Positions 10,473 through 21,599 of a stretch of DNA of 64,000 nt are shown here, piece by piece; the stretch's first letter is position 1; each line of letters starts with the position of its first letter. Both the position numbers and the translations under genes were made by a program. The notes under the pieces were generated by a model that was not told the DNA's origin, did not search any database, and saw only the letters and a program-made list of their open reading frames with translations. This stretch comes from Caryophanales bacterium (GTDB lineage Bacteria; Bacillota; Bacilli; Bacillales; Amphibacillaceae), in assembly GCA_029257405.1 (NCBI GenBank), contig JARIBO010000017.1, positions 48,065 to 112,064 on the forward strand. Reading direction: 5' to 3'.

Positions 10473-11408
10473 ATGAAACCAATTAAAACATCATTAAATA
10501 AATGGATGAAAGAAAACGAAGACTTTAACTCACGTCATGTGAAATTAAAAAATGAAGTTTTAAATCATCCAAAAATAGCTCAGTTTTTAAAAGCTCATCC
10601 TGAAATTACGGATAAAGAAATAGATAAACGATTAAATAAATTGTATGAATTTACTACCCAATCCGTTCAATGTGAAAAATGTGCGTCGTTTAATAATTGT
10701 AAAAATATATTGCAAGGATATTCACCTATTTTAAGATTTGAAAACGAAGAAATACATGTTGCCTATGAAAAATGCAAAAATCGAATTAAACACGAAAGTA
10801 TGCAACAAGAACAGAAATTAATTCAGAGCCTTTATATGCCAAAAGAAATTATGAATGCTTCGATAGCAGATTTACATAAAACAGATAATCGAAGGCTAGA
10901 AGCAATATTAGCTACAGAGGCATTTTTAGATAAAGCAAAAAAATCACTACCTAAAAAAGGATTCTTTTTTAGTGGACCATTTGGAGTTGGAAAAACATAT
11001 TTATTAGGTGCTATTGCCAATACACTTCAAGAATTAAATATCTCTTCGACACTTATTTATATGCCTGAATTTGTCCGTGAAATTAGAGAAGCGATTAAAG
11101 ATGATTCAGTCGAAGAAAAAGTTGAAGTCTTTAAACATGCTGATGTTCTCATGTTAGATGATATTGGTGCTGAGACTCAGTCTGCTTGGTTTAGAGATGA
11201 AATATTAGGGTCAATCTTACAATATCGAATGATGGAACAATTGCCTGTTTTCTTTACTTCAAATTATACAATGAAACAATTAGAAGAACGTTTAGCAGAA
11301 ACAACACGTGGTGGCATTGAAAAAGTAAAAGCTGGAAGAATTATGGAACGAATCAAACAAGTGAGTACAGAAGTGTCAATGTCAGGTGAAAATTATCGTA
11401 ATAAATAA
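10473..11408 (+). CDS. dnaI: Primosomal protein DnaI, AAA+ helicase loader
   Basis: Zn-binding N-domain, Walker A GPFGVGKTYLL, Walker B VLMLDDIGAE. ATG at 10473 has better SD spacing than the GTG at 10467. Confidence 0.92.
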   Translation: MKPIKTSLNKWMKENEDFNSRHVKLKNEVLNHPKIAQFLKAHPEITDKEIDKRLNKLYEFTTQSVQCEKCASFNNCKNILQGYSPILRFENEEIHVAYEKCKNRIKHESMQQEQKLIQSLYMPKEIMNASIADLHKTDNRRLEAILATEAFLDKAKKSLPKKGFFFSGPFGVGKTYLLGAIANTLQELNISSTLIYMPEFVREIREAIKDDSVEEKVEVFKHADVLMLDDIGAETQSAWFRDEILGSILQYRMMEQLPVFFTSNYTMKQLEERLAETTRGGIEKVKAGRIMERIKQVSTEVSMSGENYRNK

Positions 11409-11459
11409 ATTAATTGATTTTTAAATAAATATTGCTATACTTTAAATAGAAGAAGTTAT

Positions 11460-11715
11460 CAATTAAATAATTAAGTTGAGATAAGGACAAAATTATTCAT
11501 AACCTTTTATCCAGGAAAAAGAGTCTAGACTGAGAACTCTTATATAAAAGGCGAATAATTACCACCTTTGAACTCTATTATTGAAACTAAGTAAATAATA
11601 GCGAGTGCCTTACGATACCAAGGTCTAATTTAAGCTAATTAATTTTAGAAATTAGGGTGGAACCACGTGTATAACACTCGTCCCTTGCGATTGCAGGACA
11701 TGAGTGTTTTTTGTT
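11460..11715 (+). promoter_or_regulatory. T-box leader of thrS (probable Thr ACC specifier)
   Basis: T-box core AGGGTGGAACCACG (11654-11667), downstream terminator ACACTC...GAGTGTTTTTT, candidate specifier ACC at 11571-11573; directly upstream of thrS. Confidence 0.92.
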
Positions 11716-11740
11716 TTTAAAAAGTAAAGGGGTAATAATA

Positions 11741-13681
11741 ATGATTAAAATGACATTTCCAGATGATAGCGTAAAAGAATTTCCTAATGGAACAACGGGT
11801 GAAGAAATTGCTCAATCAATTTCTCCAGGTTTAAGAAGACAAGCTTTAGGTATAAAATTAAATGATGAACTATATGATTTAACACGTCCAATTGAAGAAG
11901 ACGGCACAATATCGATTATTACGTATCGTGATAAAGAAGGCATTGAAATTATGCGTCATTCAACTGCACATACAATGGCTCAAGCGATTAAACGTTTATA
12001 CAAAGATGTTAATTTTGGTGTTGGTCCAACAATTGAAGAAGGATTTTACTATGATATTGATATGGAAAAATCACTTACGCCAGAAGATCTTGTTGATATA
12101 GAACGTGAAATGAAGCGAATTGTGGATGCAAATTTAAATATTGAAAGAATTGAAGTATCACGTGATGAAGCAATTAAAATGTTTGAAGAAATCGGTGATG
12201 ATTTAAAAATTGAATTAATCGCCGATATTCCAGCAGATGAGCAAGTGACTGTTTATAAGCAAGGAGAATTTTTTGATCTTTGTCGTGGTGTACATGTGCC
12301 ATCAACAAGTAAAATAAAAGTATTCAAGTTGCTTAATATTTCAGGTGCTTATTGGCGCGGGGATAGTGACAATAAACAGTTGCAGAGAATTTACGGTACA
12401 GTTTTTGAAAAGCAAGGAGAACTTGACGATTACTTGCAGTTACTTGAAGAAAGAAAAGAACGTGATCACCGTAAGTTAGGTAAAGAATTAGAAATATTTA
12501 CTATCTCTCAAAAAGTTGGTCAAGGTCTTCCAATGTGGTTACCTAAAGGCTCGACAATTCGCCGTATCGTGGAACGTTATATTGTCGATTTAGAAGAAAA
12601 GCTAGGCTATGATCATGTGTATACACCTGTTTTAGGAAGTACAGAATTATATAAAACGAGTGGACATTTAGAACATTATGAAGAAGATATGTTCCCAAGA
12701 ATGAAAATGGATAATGAAGAGTTAATTCTTCGTCCGATGAACTGTCCGCATCATATGATGATTTATAAAAATAATTTATACAGTTATCGTAATTTACCAG
12801 TTAGAATTGCAGAACTTGGCATGATGCACCGCTATGAAATGAGTGGGGCTCTTGCAGGACTTCAACGTGTTCGAGCAATGACTTTAAATGACGCGCATAT
12901 ATTTGCAAGACCAAATCAATTAAAAGAAGAGTTTATCCGAGTCGTTGAACTTATTAGAGAGGTCTATAATGACTTTGGAATTGAGGATTTCTATTTCAGA
13001 CTGTCTTATCGTGATCCAGAGGATAAAGAAAAATATATTGACAATGATGAGATGTGGGACATGGCTGAGGCAATGTTAAAAGAAACATTAGATGAAATGG
13101 GACTAGAGTATGTGGAAGCAATAGGTGAAGCAGCGTTTTATGGTCCTAAATTAGATGTTCAAGTAAAAACAGCATTAGGTCATGATGAAACTCTCTCTAC
13201 TGTTCAACTCGATTATGAAGCTGCAGAGCGTTTTGACTTAACATATATAGGAGAAGACGGAAAGAATCATCGTCCAGTCATTATTCACCGCGGAGTAGTT
13301 GGAACAATGGAACGTTTTGTAGCATTCTTAATTGAAGAGTATAAAGGGGCATTCCCAGTTTGGTTAGCACCAGTCCAAGCACAAATTATCCCAGTATCTT
13401 TAGATGCACACGGTGATGAAGCAGAAAAACTAGCTGATACATTAAGACGAGCAGGAATTAGAGTAGAAATTGATAAACGTGAAGAAAAGATTGGTTATAA
13501 AATTCGTGAAGCTCAAACAAAAAAAATACCATTCGCACTTGTAATAGGCGATAAAGAAATTGAAAGTAATTCAGTTAATATTCGTCGTTACGGTGAAAAA
13601 GAAACAGAGACAATGACAATCGATGCTTTCTTAACTTTAATTAATGAAGAAGTAGCTAACAAAACAATTCATCACAGATAG
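11741..13681 (+). CDS. thrS: Threonine--tRNA ligase
   Basis: TGS domain, [12 protein letters not shown], class II motifs, RPMNCPHH. Start moved from 11711 to the ATG at 11741 behind aaaggggtaata. Confidence 0.97.
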   Translation: MIKMTFPDDSVKEFPNGTTGEEIAQSISPGLRRQALGIKLNDELYDLTRPIEEDGTISIITYRDKEGIEIMRHSTAHTMAQAIKRLYKDVNFGVGPTIEEGFYYDIDMEKSLTPEDLVDIEREMKRIVDANLNIERIEVSRDEAIKMFEEIGDDLKIELIADIPADEQVTVYKQGEFFDLCRGVHVPSTSKIKVFKLLNISGAYWRGDSDNKQLQRIYGTVFEKQGELDDYLQLLEERKERDHRKLGKELEIFTISQKVGQGLPMWLPKGSTIRRIVERYIVDLEEKLGYDHVYTPVLGSTELYKTSGHLEHYEEDMFPRMKMDNEELILRPMNCPHHMMIYKNNLYSYRNLPVRIAELGMMHRYEMSGALAGLQRVRAMTLNDAHIFARPNQLKEEFIRVVELIREVYNDFGIEDFYFRLSYRDPEDKEKYIDNDEMWDMAEAMLKETLDEMGLEYVEAIGEAAFYGPKLDVQVKTALGHDETLSTVQLDYEAAERFDLTYIGEDGKNHRPVIIHRGVVGTMERFVAFLIEEYKGAFPVWLAPVQAQIIPVSLDAHGDEAEKLADTLRRAGIRVEIDKREEKIGYKIREAQTKKIPFALVIGDKEIESNSVNIRRYGEKETETMTIDAFLTLINEEVANKTIHHR

Positions 13682-13714
13682 ATTTGACATATAAAGTTTA
13701 ATATGTTATTCTTT

Positions 13715-13866
13715 ATAGGTTGAGTAAAGTAATTCAATATGATCTAATAGACAAGTAGGAGCACCCGCTTCTCACCTGACTGACACAAAATTTGTCGTTG
13801 GCTGGTTAAATTGTAAATTCTAATTATGAGAATACATGTGGGTGCATTTATGCGCCCACTTTTTAT
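13715..13866 (+). promoter_or_regulatory. Ribosomal protein L20-type leader upstream of infC-rpmI-rplT
   Basis: Terminator GTGGGTGC-atttat-GCGCCCACttttt (13838-13864) with upstream GCACCC (about 13760) complementary to the terminator 5' arm; position matches the known L20 leader. Confidence 0.85.
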
Positions 13867-13923
13867 TATGTAATTTTCGAAACTTGTCATGTAAAGATCA
13901 AAAAATTTCGGAGGTGGCTCAAT

Positions 13924-14442
13924 ATTAGCAAAGATATGAACGTTAATGAAAAAATTCGTGCACGTGAAGTCCGTTTAATTGACTCAAATGGTGATCAACT
14001 CGGTGTGAAAACAAAAAAAGAAGCACTAGAGATTGCCGAAACACGTAATTTAGATTTAGTTTTAGTCGCACCAGGTGCAAAACCACCTGTATGTCGTATT
14101 ATGGACTATGGTAAATTCCGTTATGAGCAACAGAAAAAAGACCAGGAAGCACGCAGAAAGCAACGAAAAATTAGCGTTAAAGAAGTTCGTTTTTCACCAG
14201 GAATTGGTGACCATGACTTTGATACAAAACTAAGAAATGCTAGACGCTTTTTAGAAAATGGCGATAAAGTAAAAGCCGCAATTCGTTTCCGTGGAAGAGC
14301 AATCACTCATAAAGATTTAGGTCGTGAAGTGTTAGAGCGATTCGCGGAAGAAGTAAAAGATATAGCAGTAGTTGAATCAAGACCTAAAATGGAAGGTCGT
14401 CATATGTTTATGATGGTCGGTCCAATTAGCGAAAAACAATAA
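13924..14442 (+). CDS. infC: Translation initiation factor IF-3, probable AUU start
   Basis: IF-3 sequence [22 protein letters not shown] ggaggtg (13910-13916) is placed correctly for ATT at 13924 and too far from the ATG at 13936. Confidence 0.9.
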   Translation: MSKDMNVNEKIRAREVRLIDSNGDQLGVKTKKEALEIAETRNLDLVLVAPGAKPPVCRIMDYGKFRYEQQKKDQEARRKQRKISVKEVRFSPGIGDHDFDTKLRNARRFLENGDKVKAAIRFRGRAITHKDLGREVLERFAEEVKDIAVVESRPKMEGRHMFMMVGPISEKQ

Positions 14443-14476
14443 ACTAAGTAGTTTCTAAGTAAGGGAGGCTTTTACA

Positions 14477-14671
14477 ATGGGAAAAATGAAGACACATAAA
14501 GGATCACAAAAGCGTTTCAAAAGAACAGCATCTGGTAAACTAAAGAGATCACACGCTTATACAAGTCATTTATTTGCTAATAAATCACAAAAACAAAAGC
14601 GTAAACTTCGTAAATCAGGCATGGTTTCTAAAGGTGACCAAAGACGTATTGACGCAATGTTACCTAGATAA
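14477..14671 (+). CDS. rpmI: 50S ribosomal protein L35
   Basis: [31 protein letters not shown]. Confidence 0.98.
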   Translation: MGKMKTHKGSQKRFKRTASGKLKRSHAYTSHLFANKSQKQKRKLRKSGMVSKGDQRRIDAMLPR

Positions 14672-14725
14672 TTCGTTACACATAAAATATAAAGAAATAT
14701 AAAGAAACATTAGGAGGTTATTATA

Positions 14726-15082
14726 ATGCCACGAGTAAAAGGTGGAACAGTTACACGTAAGCGCCGTAAACGTGTATTAAAATTAGCAAAAGGGTATTAT
14801 GGTTCGAAACATACATTATTTAAAACAGCAAAACAACAGGTTATGAAATCAGGTAACTATGCTTACCGTGACCGTCGTCAGAAAAAACGTGATTTCCGTA
14901 GATTATGGATTACGCGTATTAGTGCAGCAGCACGTCTAAACGATATTTCATACAGTAAGTTAATGCACGGTTTAAAAGTAGCAAATGTTGATATTAATCG
15001 TAAAATGCTTGCAGATCTTGCAATTCATGATGAACAAGCATTTACACAATTAGTTGATCAAGCAAAAACTGCTTTAAACTAA
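14726..15082 (+). CDS. rplT: 50S ribosomal protein L20
   Basis: [38 protein letters not shown]. Confidence 0.98.
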   Translation: MPRVKGGTVTRKRRKRVLKLAKGYYGSKHTLFKTAKQQVMKSGNYAYRDRRQKKRDFRRLWITRISAAARLNDISYSKLMHGLKVANVDINRKMLADLAIHDEQAFTQLVDQAKTALN

Positions 15083-15093
15083 ATATATATGAT

Positions 15094-15128
15094 AAGACTA
15101 AATCGTTTACTTAGATTTAGTCTTTTTT
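15094..15128 (+). terminator. Terminator after rplT
   Basis: agactaaatc-N9-gatttagtcttttttc. Confidence 0.85.
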
Positions 15129-15202
15129 CATTAATAAATAGAATTTCTAAATTACCAAACATACCCATGTGTGATAGAATTAATTAAAAGCGAGGTAGAA
15201 AA

Positions 15203-15688
15203 ATGAACTGGAAATTATTGTTTGAAAAACAAGTAAAACTTGATGAATACATAAGTCGCAACCATAATTTAAATGAATCAGATTTATTTGAGCAAAAAAT
15301 ACTAGCTCTTCTTGTTGAATTAGGAGAACTAGCTAATGAGACACGTTGTTTTAAATTTTGGAGTACAAAAAAACGAAATAATGATAAGATTATTATTGAA
15401 GAGTACGTTGATAATATTCATTTTCTGTTATCTCTCGGTTTAAATAAAGGTCTTGAATTTTCTGAGATTGATTATGCTAAATCTAATCACGATGAAACAA
15501 CTCAATTTAATCTAATCTTTCAGTATGTCACTATATTTAAACAAGCACCAACAAGAGCTAATTATTTAACGCTTTTTGAAGCATACCTCCAATTGGCAGA
15601 TATTTTAGGTTTTTCAGACGAAGCGATAATGCAAGCTTATGATGAAAAGAATGAAGTTAATTTTGAAAGACAAGACGCAGGATATTAA
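15203..15688 (+). CDS. Dimeric (all-alpha NTP-PPase) dUTPase family protein
   Basis: LLVELGELANETRCFKFWS...EEYVDNIHFLLSLGL, typical dUTPase_2 signature. Confidence 0.8.
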   Translation: MNWKLLFEKQVKLDEYISRNHNLNESDLFEQKILALLVELGELANETRCFKFWSTKKRNNDKIIIEEYVDNIHFLLSLGLNKGLEFSEIDYAKSNHDETTQFNLIFQYVTIFKQAPTRANYLTLFEAYLQLADILGFSDEAIMQAYDEKNEVNFERQDAGY

Positions 15689-15706
15689 TTTAAGGAGGAA
15701 TTATTA

Positions 15707-16792
15707 ATGACAAAATTAGATGAAACGTTAACCATGTTAAAAGATTTAACTGATGCAAAAGGTGTTGCAGGACATGAAAAAGAAGTGCGTGATGTGATGG
15801 AAAAATATATTACACCATACGCTGATGAGGTTTACACAGATAATTTAGGGAGTTTAATTGCTAGTAAAGTAGGAAAATCAGACGGCCCTAAAGTAATGGT
15901 TGCAGGACATTTAGATGAAGTAGGTTTTATGGTAACGCGTATTGATGCAAAAGGATTTATTTATTTCCAGACCATTGGTGGTTGGTGGAGCCAGGTAATG
16001 CTTGCACAACGTGTGACAATTATGTCAAATGACGGTGATGTTACAGGAATTATTGGTTCTAAACCACCTCATATCTTATCACCTGAAGCACGTAAAAAGC
16101 CGGTTGATATTAAAGAAATGTTTATTGATATTGGTGCAACTAGTAAAGAAGAGGCTGAAGGATTTGGCGTGAAGCCAGGCGATTCAGTTGTACCTTATTT
16201 TGAATTTACGCAAATGAAAAATGAAAAAATGTTACTAGCAAAAGCGTTTGATAACCGAATTGGTTGTGCAATTGCAATTGATGTTTTAAAAGGACTAAAA
16301 GACTCAGAACATCCGAATACTGTTTATGGAGTAGGAACTGTTCAAGAAGAAGTTGGTTTAAGAGGTGCGCGTACTTCAACACATATGATCGAACCAGATA
16401 TAGGTTTTGCAGTTGATGTTGGGATTGCTGGTGACACACCAGGAATATCTGATAACGAAGCAGATAGTAAACTAGGTGACGGACCACAAATTATTCTTTA
16501 TGATGCATCAATGGTATCACATAAAGGTTTACGTGACCTTGTTGTTAAAACAGCAGAAGAAAATGACATTCCCTTCCAATATTCAACAATGGCTGGCGGT
16601 GGTACAGATTCAGGAGCAATTCATTTAACTCACGATGGTGTACCAGCATTATCAATTACAATTGCAACGCGTTATATTCATTCGAATGCTGCAATGTTAC
16701 ACCGCGATGATTTTGAAAATGCTGTTAAATTAATTGTTGAAGTGATTAAAAACTTTGATAATGATCAATTAGAAAAAATACGTAAAGCATAA
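15707..16792 (+). CDS. M42 family glutamyl aminopeptidase/cellulase-like metallopeptidase
   Basis: [41 protein letters not shown] motifs. Confidence 0.92.
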   Translation: MTKLDETLTMLKDLTDAKGVAGHEKEVRDVMEKYITPYADEVYTDNLGSLIASKVGKSDGPKVMVAGHLDEVGFMVTRIDAKGFIYFQTIGGWWSQVMLAQRVTIMSNDGDVTGIIGSKPPHILSPEARKKPVDIKEMFIDIGATSKEEAEGFGVKPGDSVVPYFEFTQMKNEKMLLAKAFDNRIGCAIAIDVLKGLKDSEHPNTVYGVGTVQEEVGLRGARTSTHMIEPDIGFAVDVGIAGDTPGISDNEADSKLGDGPQIILYDASMVSHKGLRDLVVKTAEENDIPFQYSTMAGGGTDSGAIHLTHDGVPALSITIATRYIHSNAAMLHRDDFENAVKLIVEVIKNFDNDQLEKIRKA

Positions 16793-16800
16793 GGTGAGAT

Positions 16801-17550
16801 ATGATTACTTCAGTACAAAATTCAGTGATTAAAGAAATAAAAAAACTTCACCAAAAGAAATTTCGTGAACAAACAGCTCAATTTTTAGTTGAAGGCCATC
16901 ATTTAGTAAATGAAGCTCATCTGAGTGAATTTATAATTGATAAACTAATTATCCGAGAAGACACTGATCTACCCGGTTGGGTGGAAAAGCATAATGTACT
17001 TTATGTAACCGATGAAGTGTTCGAGGTAATTACGCAGACAGAAACACCTCAAGGGATTGCAGCTGTTGTAAATAAACATAAATTTACAAATAAAAATAAA
17101 GGACATGTTCTTTTACTTGATGCCATCCAGGATCCTGGTAACCTCGGCACCATTATTAGAACTGCAGAAGCAGCTGGATTTACTAAGGTTGTTTTAGGTA
17201 AAGGAACAGTGGATCCTTACAATGATAAAGTATTAAGAGCAACTCAAGGATCGATTTTTTATCTGCCGATTATTCAAGCCGATTTAACTGAAGAAATCAG
17301 TAAATTAAAAGACAATGATTATGAAATTTGGGCAGCAACTTTAGAAGAATCTACTGTTTATCATAAAGAAGAAGTAACTTCTTTTGTTGGATTAATTATC
17401 GGTAATGAAGGGGCAGGTATTGCGCCTGAATTTATTGAAAAAGCAGACAAAAATATTAAAATCCCAATTTATGGTCGAACAGAATCACTTAATGCAGGTA
17501 TTGCTTCAGGCGTTTTAATGTATTATTTACAGACTTCATTTGCAAGATAA
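16801..17550 (+). CDS. TrmH/SpoU family RNA 2'-O-methyltransferase
   Basis: SPOUT motifs DAIQDPGNLGTIIRTAEAAG, IGNEGAGI, IPIYGRTESLNAGIASGVLMY. Confidence 0.93.
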   Translation: MITSVQNSVIKEIKKLHQKKFREQTAQFLVEGHHLVNEAHLSEFIIDKLIIREDTDLPGWVEKHNVLYVTDEVFEVITQTETPQGIAAVVNKHKFTNKNKGHVLLLDAIQDPGNLGTIIRTAEAAGFTKVVLGKGTVDPYNDKVLRATQGSIFYLPIIQADLTEEISKLKDNDYEIWAATLEESTVYHKEEVTSFVGLIIGNEGAGIAPEFIEKADKNIKIPIYGRTESLNAGIASGVLMYYLQTSFAR

Positions 17551-17579
17551 GAAAAATATGCTTATAATAGTAATAGTTG

Positions 17580-17882
17580 AATAATAAACGATGACAAGAG
17601 CCAAGTAATTAATTCCATTTGTAACAGGAAGGAATCTATGACTGAGAAGATTCTAACAAATCTAATTACCCTTCACTCTTAGAGTAGTTATGAGGACCTT
17701 TAGAATTTTGTTAAACATTCAAAATTCATTTAGAATTTTGTTAAACATTCAAAATTCTTTAGTAAACATAACCGGAAGCTAATCCGTTACACACACTTTG
17801 AGTTGGACGCGATTTTTGCGTCAACAAGGGTGGTACCGCGAATCTAAGCCTCGTCCCTTTTACAGGGATAAGGCTTTTTTAT
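17580..17882 (+). promoter_or_regulatory. T-box leader of pheST (Phe TTC specifier candidate) with duplicated hairpin
   Basis: T-box core AGGGTGGTACCGCG (17827-17840), terminator AAGCCT...AGGCTTTTTT, candidate specifier TTC at 17672-17674. Confidence 0.92.
17699..17757 (+). repeat. Tandem duplication of a 29-nt hairpin unit (period 30) inside the pheS T-box leader
   Basis: tttagaattttgttaaacattcaaaattc at 17699-17727 and again, identically, at 17729-17757; each copy folds GAATTTTG/CAAAATTC. Confidence 0.97.
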
Positions 17883-17921
17883 TTTGTCTAAAATAAGTAA
17901 TTACCTTAGGAGGTAAACAAT

Positions 17922-18956
17922 ATGCAAGAACAATTAAAATCATTAAAAAGTGAAGCAATTGAAAAAATTAAGGCAACTGATTCATTAGATGACTTACAAG
18001 CTATTCAAGTTGAATATATTGGTCGAAAAGGATCAATTACAACTGTTTTACGTGGAATGGGTAAATTATCTGCAGAAGAAAGACCGGTTGTTGGTCAGCT
18101 TGCAAACGAAGTAAGACAAGCGATTCAAGAAGCATTAGGAACTAAAAAAGAAACATTAGAAAAAATTGAACTTGATAAGCAATTAGCAGAAGAAACAATA
18201 GACGTGACGTTACCAGGTCGTAAAATTTCAGTAGGTCAGCCACATATTTTAACGTCAGTAATTGAAGAAATTGAAGATTTATTTATTGGTTTAGGTTATG
18301 AAATTAAAGAAGGTCCAGAAGTAGAAACAGATTATTACAATTTTGAAGCATTAAACTTACCAAAAGGGCATCCAGCTCGTGAAATGCAAGATTCATTTTA
18401 TATTACAAACGAACTGCTCTTAAGAACACATACATCACCCGTACAAGCAAGAACAATGCGCGCATTAAATGGTAACGAACCAATACGAATGATTTGTCCT
18501 GGAAAAGTGTATCGTCGTGATAGTGATGATGCAACACATTCTCATCAATTCACACAAATAGAAGGGCTTTACGTTGATAAACACGTTCGTATGAGTGATT
18601 TAAAAGGAACACTTGATGTATTTGCAAAGAAAATGTTTGGAGAAGATAGAGAGATACGTTTGCGTCCAAGCTTTTTCCCGTTCACTGAGCCATCAGCAGA
18701 AATGGACATATCATGTAAATCTTGTGATGGAAAAGGTTGTTCAGTCTGTAAAAATTCTGGTTGGATTGAAATACTTGGTAGTGGAATGATTCATCCGCGC
18801 GTTCTTGAAATGGCAGGTTATGATCCTTCGGTATATAGTGGATTTGCTTTTGGAATGGGACCAGATAGAATCGCCATGTTAAAATATGGCATTGACGATA
18901 TTCGTCGTTTTTATGCAAATGATGTTCGCTTTTTAAAACAGTTTAATAAAGCTTAA
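17922..18956 (+). CDS. pheS: Phenylalanine--tRNA ligase alpha subunit
   Basis: Class II aaRS motifs; [39 protein letters not shown]. Confidence 0.98.
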   Translation: MQEQLKSLKSEAIEKIKATDSLDDLQAIQVEYIGRKGSITTVLRGMGKLSAEERPVVGQLANEVRQAIQEALGTKKETLEKIELDKQLAEETIDVTLPGRKISVGQPHILTSVIEEIEDLFIGLGYEIKEGPEVETDYYNFEALNLPKGHPAREMQDSFYITNELLLRTHTSPVQARTMRALNGNEPIRMICPGKVYRRDSDDATHSHQFTQIEGLYVDKHVRMSDLKGTLDVFAKKMFGEDREIRLRPSFFPFTEPSAEMDISCKSCDGKGCSVCKNSGWIEILGSGMIHPRVLEMAGYDPSVYSGFAFGMGPDRIAMLKYGIDDIRRFYANDVRFLKQFNKA

Positions 18957-18970
18957 GAGGAGGCTAAAAA

Positions 18971-21403
18971 ATGTTAGTATCATTAAAATGGTTACGAGAT
19001 TACGTCGATTACGGCGAAAAATCAGTAGAAGAAATGAGTACATTATTAACTAAATTAGGTCTTGAAGTTGATGGTGTTGAATATATAGCAAAAGAAAAAA
19101 GTGAAAATATTGTTGCAGGTTATGTAAAAGAAAGTGAACAACACCCCAATGCAGATAAATTAAGCCTATGTCAGGTTGATGTGGGTGAAGAAGAAGACTT
19201 ACAAATTATTTGTGGTGCACCAAATGTAGCTAAAGGACAGAAAGTTGTAGTTGCAAAACCAGGTGCAGTATTACCAGGAAATTTTAAAATTAAAAAAGTT
19301 AAATTACGTGGAATTGAGTCAAATGGAATGATCTGTTCACTTCAAGAACTGAGTGTAGATGAAAAGTTTGTAGCACCTGAATTTGCAGAAGGAATCGTTG
19401 TCTTACCAGAAGATACTGAAATTGGTTCATCAGTTGAAGCATTACTCAATTTAGATGACGTCGTGTTAGATATTGATTTAACACCGAACCGTGCTGATGC
19501 ACTTAATATGTTAGGTGTAGCATATGATGTTTCAACAATGGTTAATTCTCCGGTAAAGTATCCAAATATCAATTTAAATCGGATAGATGAATCTGCAAAG
19601 GATTATATTAATGTATCTGTTGCTGAAGAATCACTTGCACCTTATTATGGTGCGATGATTATTAAAAATGTAAAAATAGCTCCATCACCAATTTGGATGC
19701 AAAATCGTTTACTTGCAGCTGGTATTCGTCCAATTAATAACGTTGTAGATATTACAAACTATGTGTTAATTGAATACGGTCAGCCGTTACATGCGTTTGA
19801 TTATGATTTACTCGGTTCAAAAGAGATTGTGGTAAGACGTGCCAAAAAAGATGAAGTGATAAAAACGTTAGATGGTAAAGAGCGCGTGATGAACGAAGAG
19901 CACATGTTAATTACGAATGGAAAAGAACCAATCGCAATTGCAGGTGTGATGGGTGGTGCGGATTCTGAAGTAAATGATGAAACAACCACTATCTTACTTG
20001 AATCAGCTTATTTTGACCGTAATGTGATTAGAAAAACAGTAAATCACACAGGTTTACGCAGTGAAGCGAGTAACCGGTTTGAAAAAGGTGTTGATCCTAG
20101 CCGTGTACAAGCAGCAGGAGACAGAGCAGCTGCGTTACTTACCGAATATGCAAACGGCGACGTATTAAAAGATACGATAACTTATGATAAATTAGATCTT
20201 TCAGAAGCTGAATTAATGTTAAATACAGAAAAATTAAATTCACGCCTAGGTACAGAAATTAGTAATACAGAAATTGAAGAGATTTTAACAAAACTTGGCT
20301 TTAAGTATACAGCTACAGGTGATGACTATACAGTAAGTATTCCTACAAGACGTTTAGATGTTGTTATATTTGAAGATATGGTTGAAGAAATTGCGCGTAT
20401 TTATGGTTATGATAATATACCTTATACATTACCAGCAAACGCATCTAAACCAGGTCGTCTGTCAGATGCACAACTGTTAAAACGCCAGATTGAAAAATAT
20501 TTAGAAAGTGCTGGTTTAACTGAAACAATTACGTATTCGTTAGTGAATAAAAAACAAACGGAGACACTTTTAAGTCCGGAAGTTAGAGCGGCTGAATATA
20601 TTCCAGTTCCACTTGCGATGCCACTAAGTGAAGATCATCACTACTTAAGATTGAGTCAATTACCAGAACTTTTAAATCGCCTAACACATAATGTCGCACG
20701 TAAACAAGCTGATGTTGCACTTTATGAAACGGGCTCAATATTTTTAAATAAAGAAAAAGATATTCATACCCAACCAGAAGAACAAACAAGAGTTTCTGGT
20801 GCATTAACTGGTATGTGGGTTAATCACAAATGGCAAAGTGAACAAAAAGTAGTCGATTTTTATTTAGTTAAAGGTATTATTGAAGGATTGGCTAACTACT
20901 TATCTATTAACATTGAATTTAAACAAGCAGTAATTGAAGATATGCATCCCGGACGTGCTGCAACCTTGCATGTTAATGGAGATTTAATTGGTTTTCTAGG
21001 TCAAGTCCACCCAAGCTTAGCTAAAGAAAAAGATTTAAAAGAAACATTTGTGTTTGATTTAAATCTATCTTACCTTTTAGAAAATAAACGTCCAGAATTA
21101 CTTTATACGCCAATTCCTAAGTACCCATCAATCCTGCGTGATATTGCTATTGTCGTAGATGAATCAGTGCAGGCAGGGGATATTCAACGAACGATAAAAG
21201 ACGTAGGTGATTCACTTGTTAAACAAGTCGAAGCGTTTGACGTTTATACGGGAGAAGGTTTAGAAGCAAATGAAAAATCAATTGCATTTAATTTACATTA
21301 CCAAGATCCTGAAAAGACTTTAACTGACGCAGAAGTCGATGCATCATTTGAAAAAGTTATTGAAGCGGTAAAAACAAACCATAAGGCAAAGGTAAGAAGT
21401 TAA
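18971..21403 (+). CDS. pheT: Phenylalanine--tRNA ligase beta subunit
   Basis: tRNA-binding domain, B3/B5, C-terminal ferredoxin anticodon-binding domain. Confidence 0.98.
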   Translation: MLVSLKWLRDYVDYGEKSVEEMSTLLTKLGLEVDGVEYIAKEKSENIVAGYVKESEQHPNADKLSLCQVDVGEEEDLQIICGAPNVAKGQKVVVAKPGAVLPGNFKIKKVKLRGIESNGMICSLQELSVDEKFVAPEFAEGIVVLPEDTEIGSSVEALLNLDDVVLDIDLTPNRADALNMLGVAYDVSTMVNSPVKYPNINLNRIDESAKDYINVSVAEESLAPYYGAMIIKNVKIAPSPIWMQNRLLAAGIRPINNVVDITNYVLIEYGQPLHAFDYDLLGSKEIVVRRAKKDEVIKTLDGKERVMNEEHMLITNGKEPIAIAGVMGGADSEVNDETTTILLESAYFDRNVIRKTVNHTGLRSEASNRFEKGVDPSRVQAAGDRAAALLTEYANGDVLKDTITYDKLDLSEAELMLNTEKLNSRLGTEISNTEIEEILTKLGFKYTATGDDYTVSIPTRRLDVVIFEDMVEEIARIYGYDNIPYTLPANASKPGRLSDAQLLKRQIEKYLESAGLTETITYSLVNKKQTETLLSPEVRAAEYIPVPLAMPLSEDHHYLRLSQLPELLNRLTHNVARKQADVALYETGSIFLNKEKDIHTQPEEQTRVSGALTGMWVNHKWQSEQKVVDFYLVKGIIEGLANYLSINIEFKQAVIEDMHPGRAATLHVNGDLIGFLGQVHPSLAKEKDLKETFVFDLNLSYLLENKRPELLYTPIPKYPSILRDIAIVVDESVQAGDIQRTIKDVGDSLVKQVEAFDVYTGEGLEANEKSIAFNLHYQDPEKTLTDAEVDASFEKVIEAVKTNHKAKVRS

Positions 21404-21416
21404 ATAGCTAGAAAGT

Positions 21417-21455
21417 AAGGTAACTAAATCAATTTTGATTTAGTTACCTTATTTT
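21417..21455 (+). terminator. Terminator after pheT
   Basis: aaggtaactaaatcaattttgatttagttacctta. Confidence 0.8.
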
Positions 21456-21599
21456 AATTAAATTATAATGAATTTTAGCATATAAAAAGCAGGTTTAAAT
21501 AAGTTGTAAATTATGCTAACATTAAACTAATAGAATGTGTAAAAAACATACGGATTAACTTCACTAACATTATAAATAAAGAAAAGAGGTGAATAATTC

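Noticed and set aside
16206-16487. 93-aa minus-strand ORF inside the M42 peptidase gene
   Set aside because: Antisense to a strongly supported CDS; low-complexity Leu/Gln-rich translation; no SD or family resemblance.
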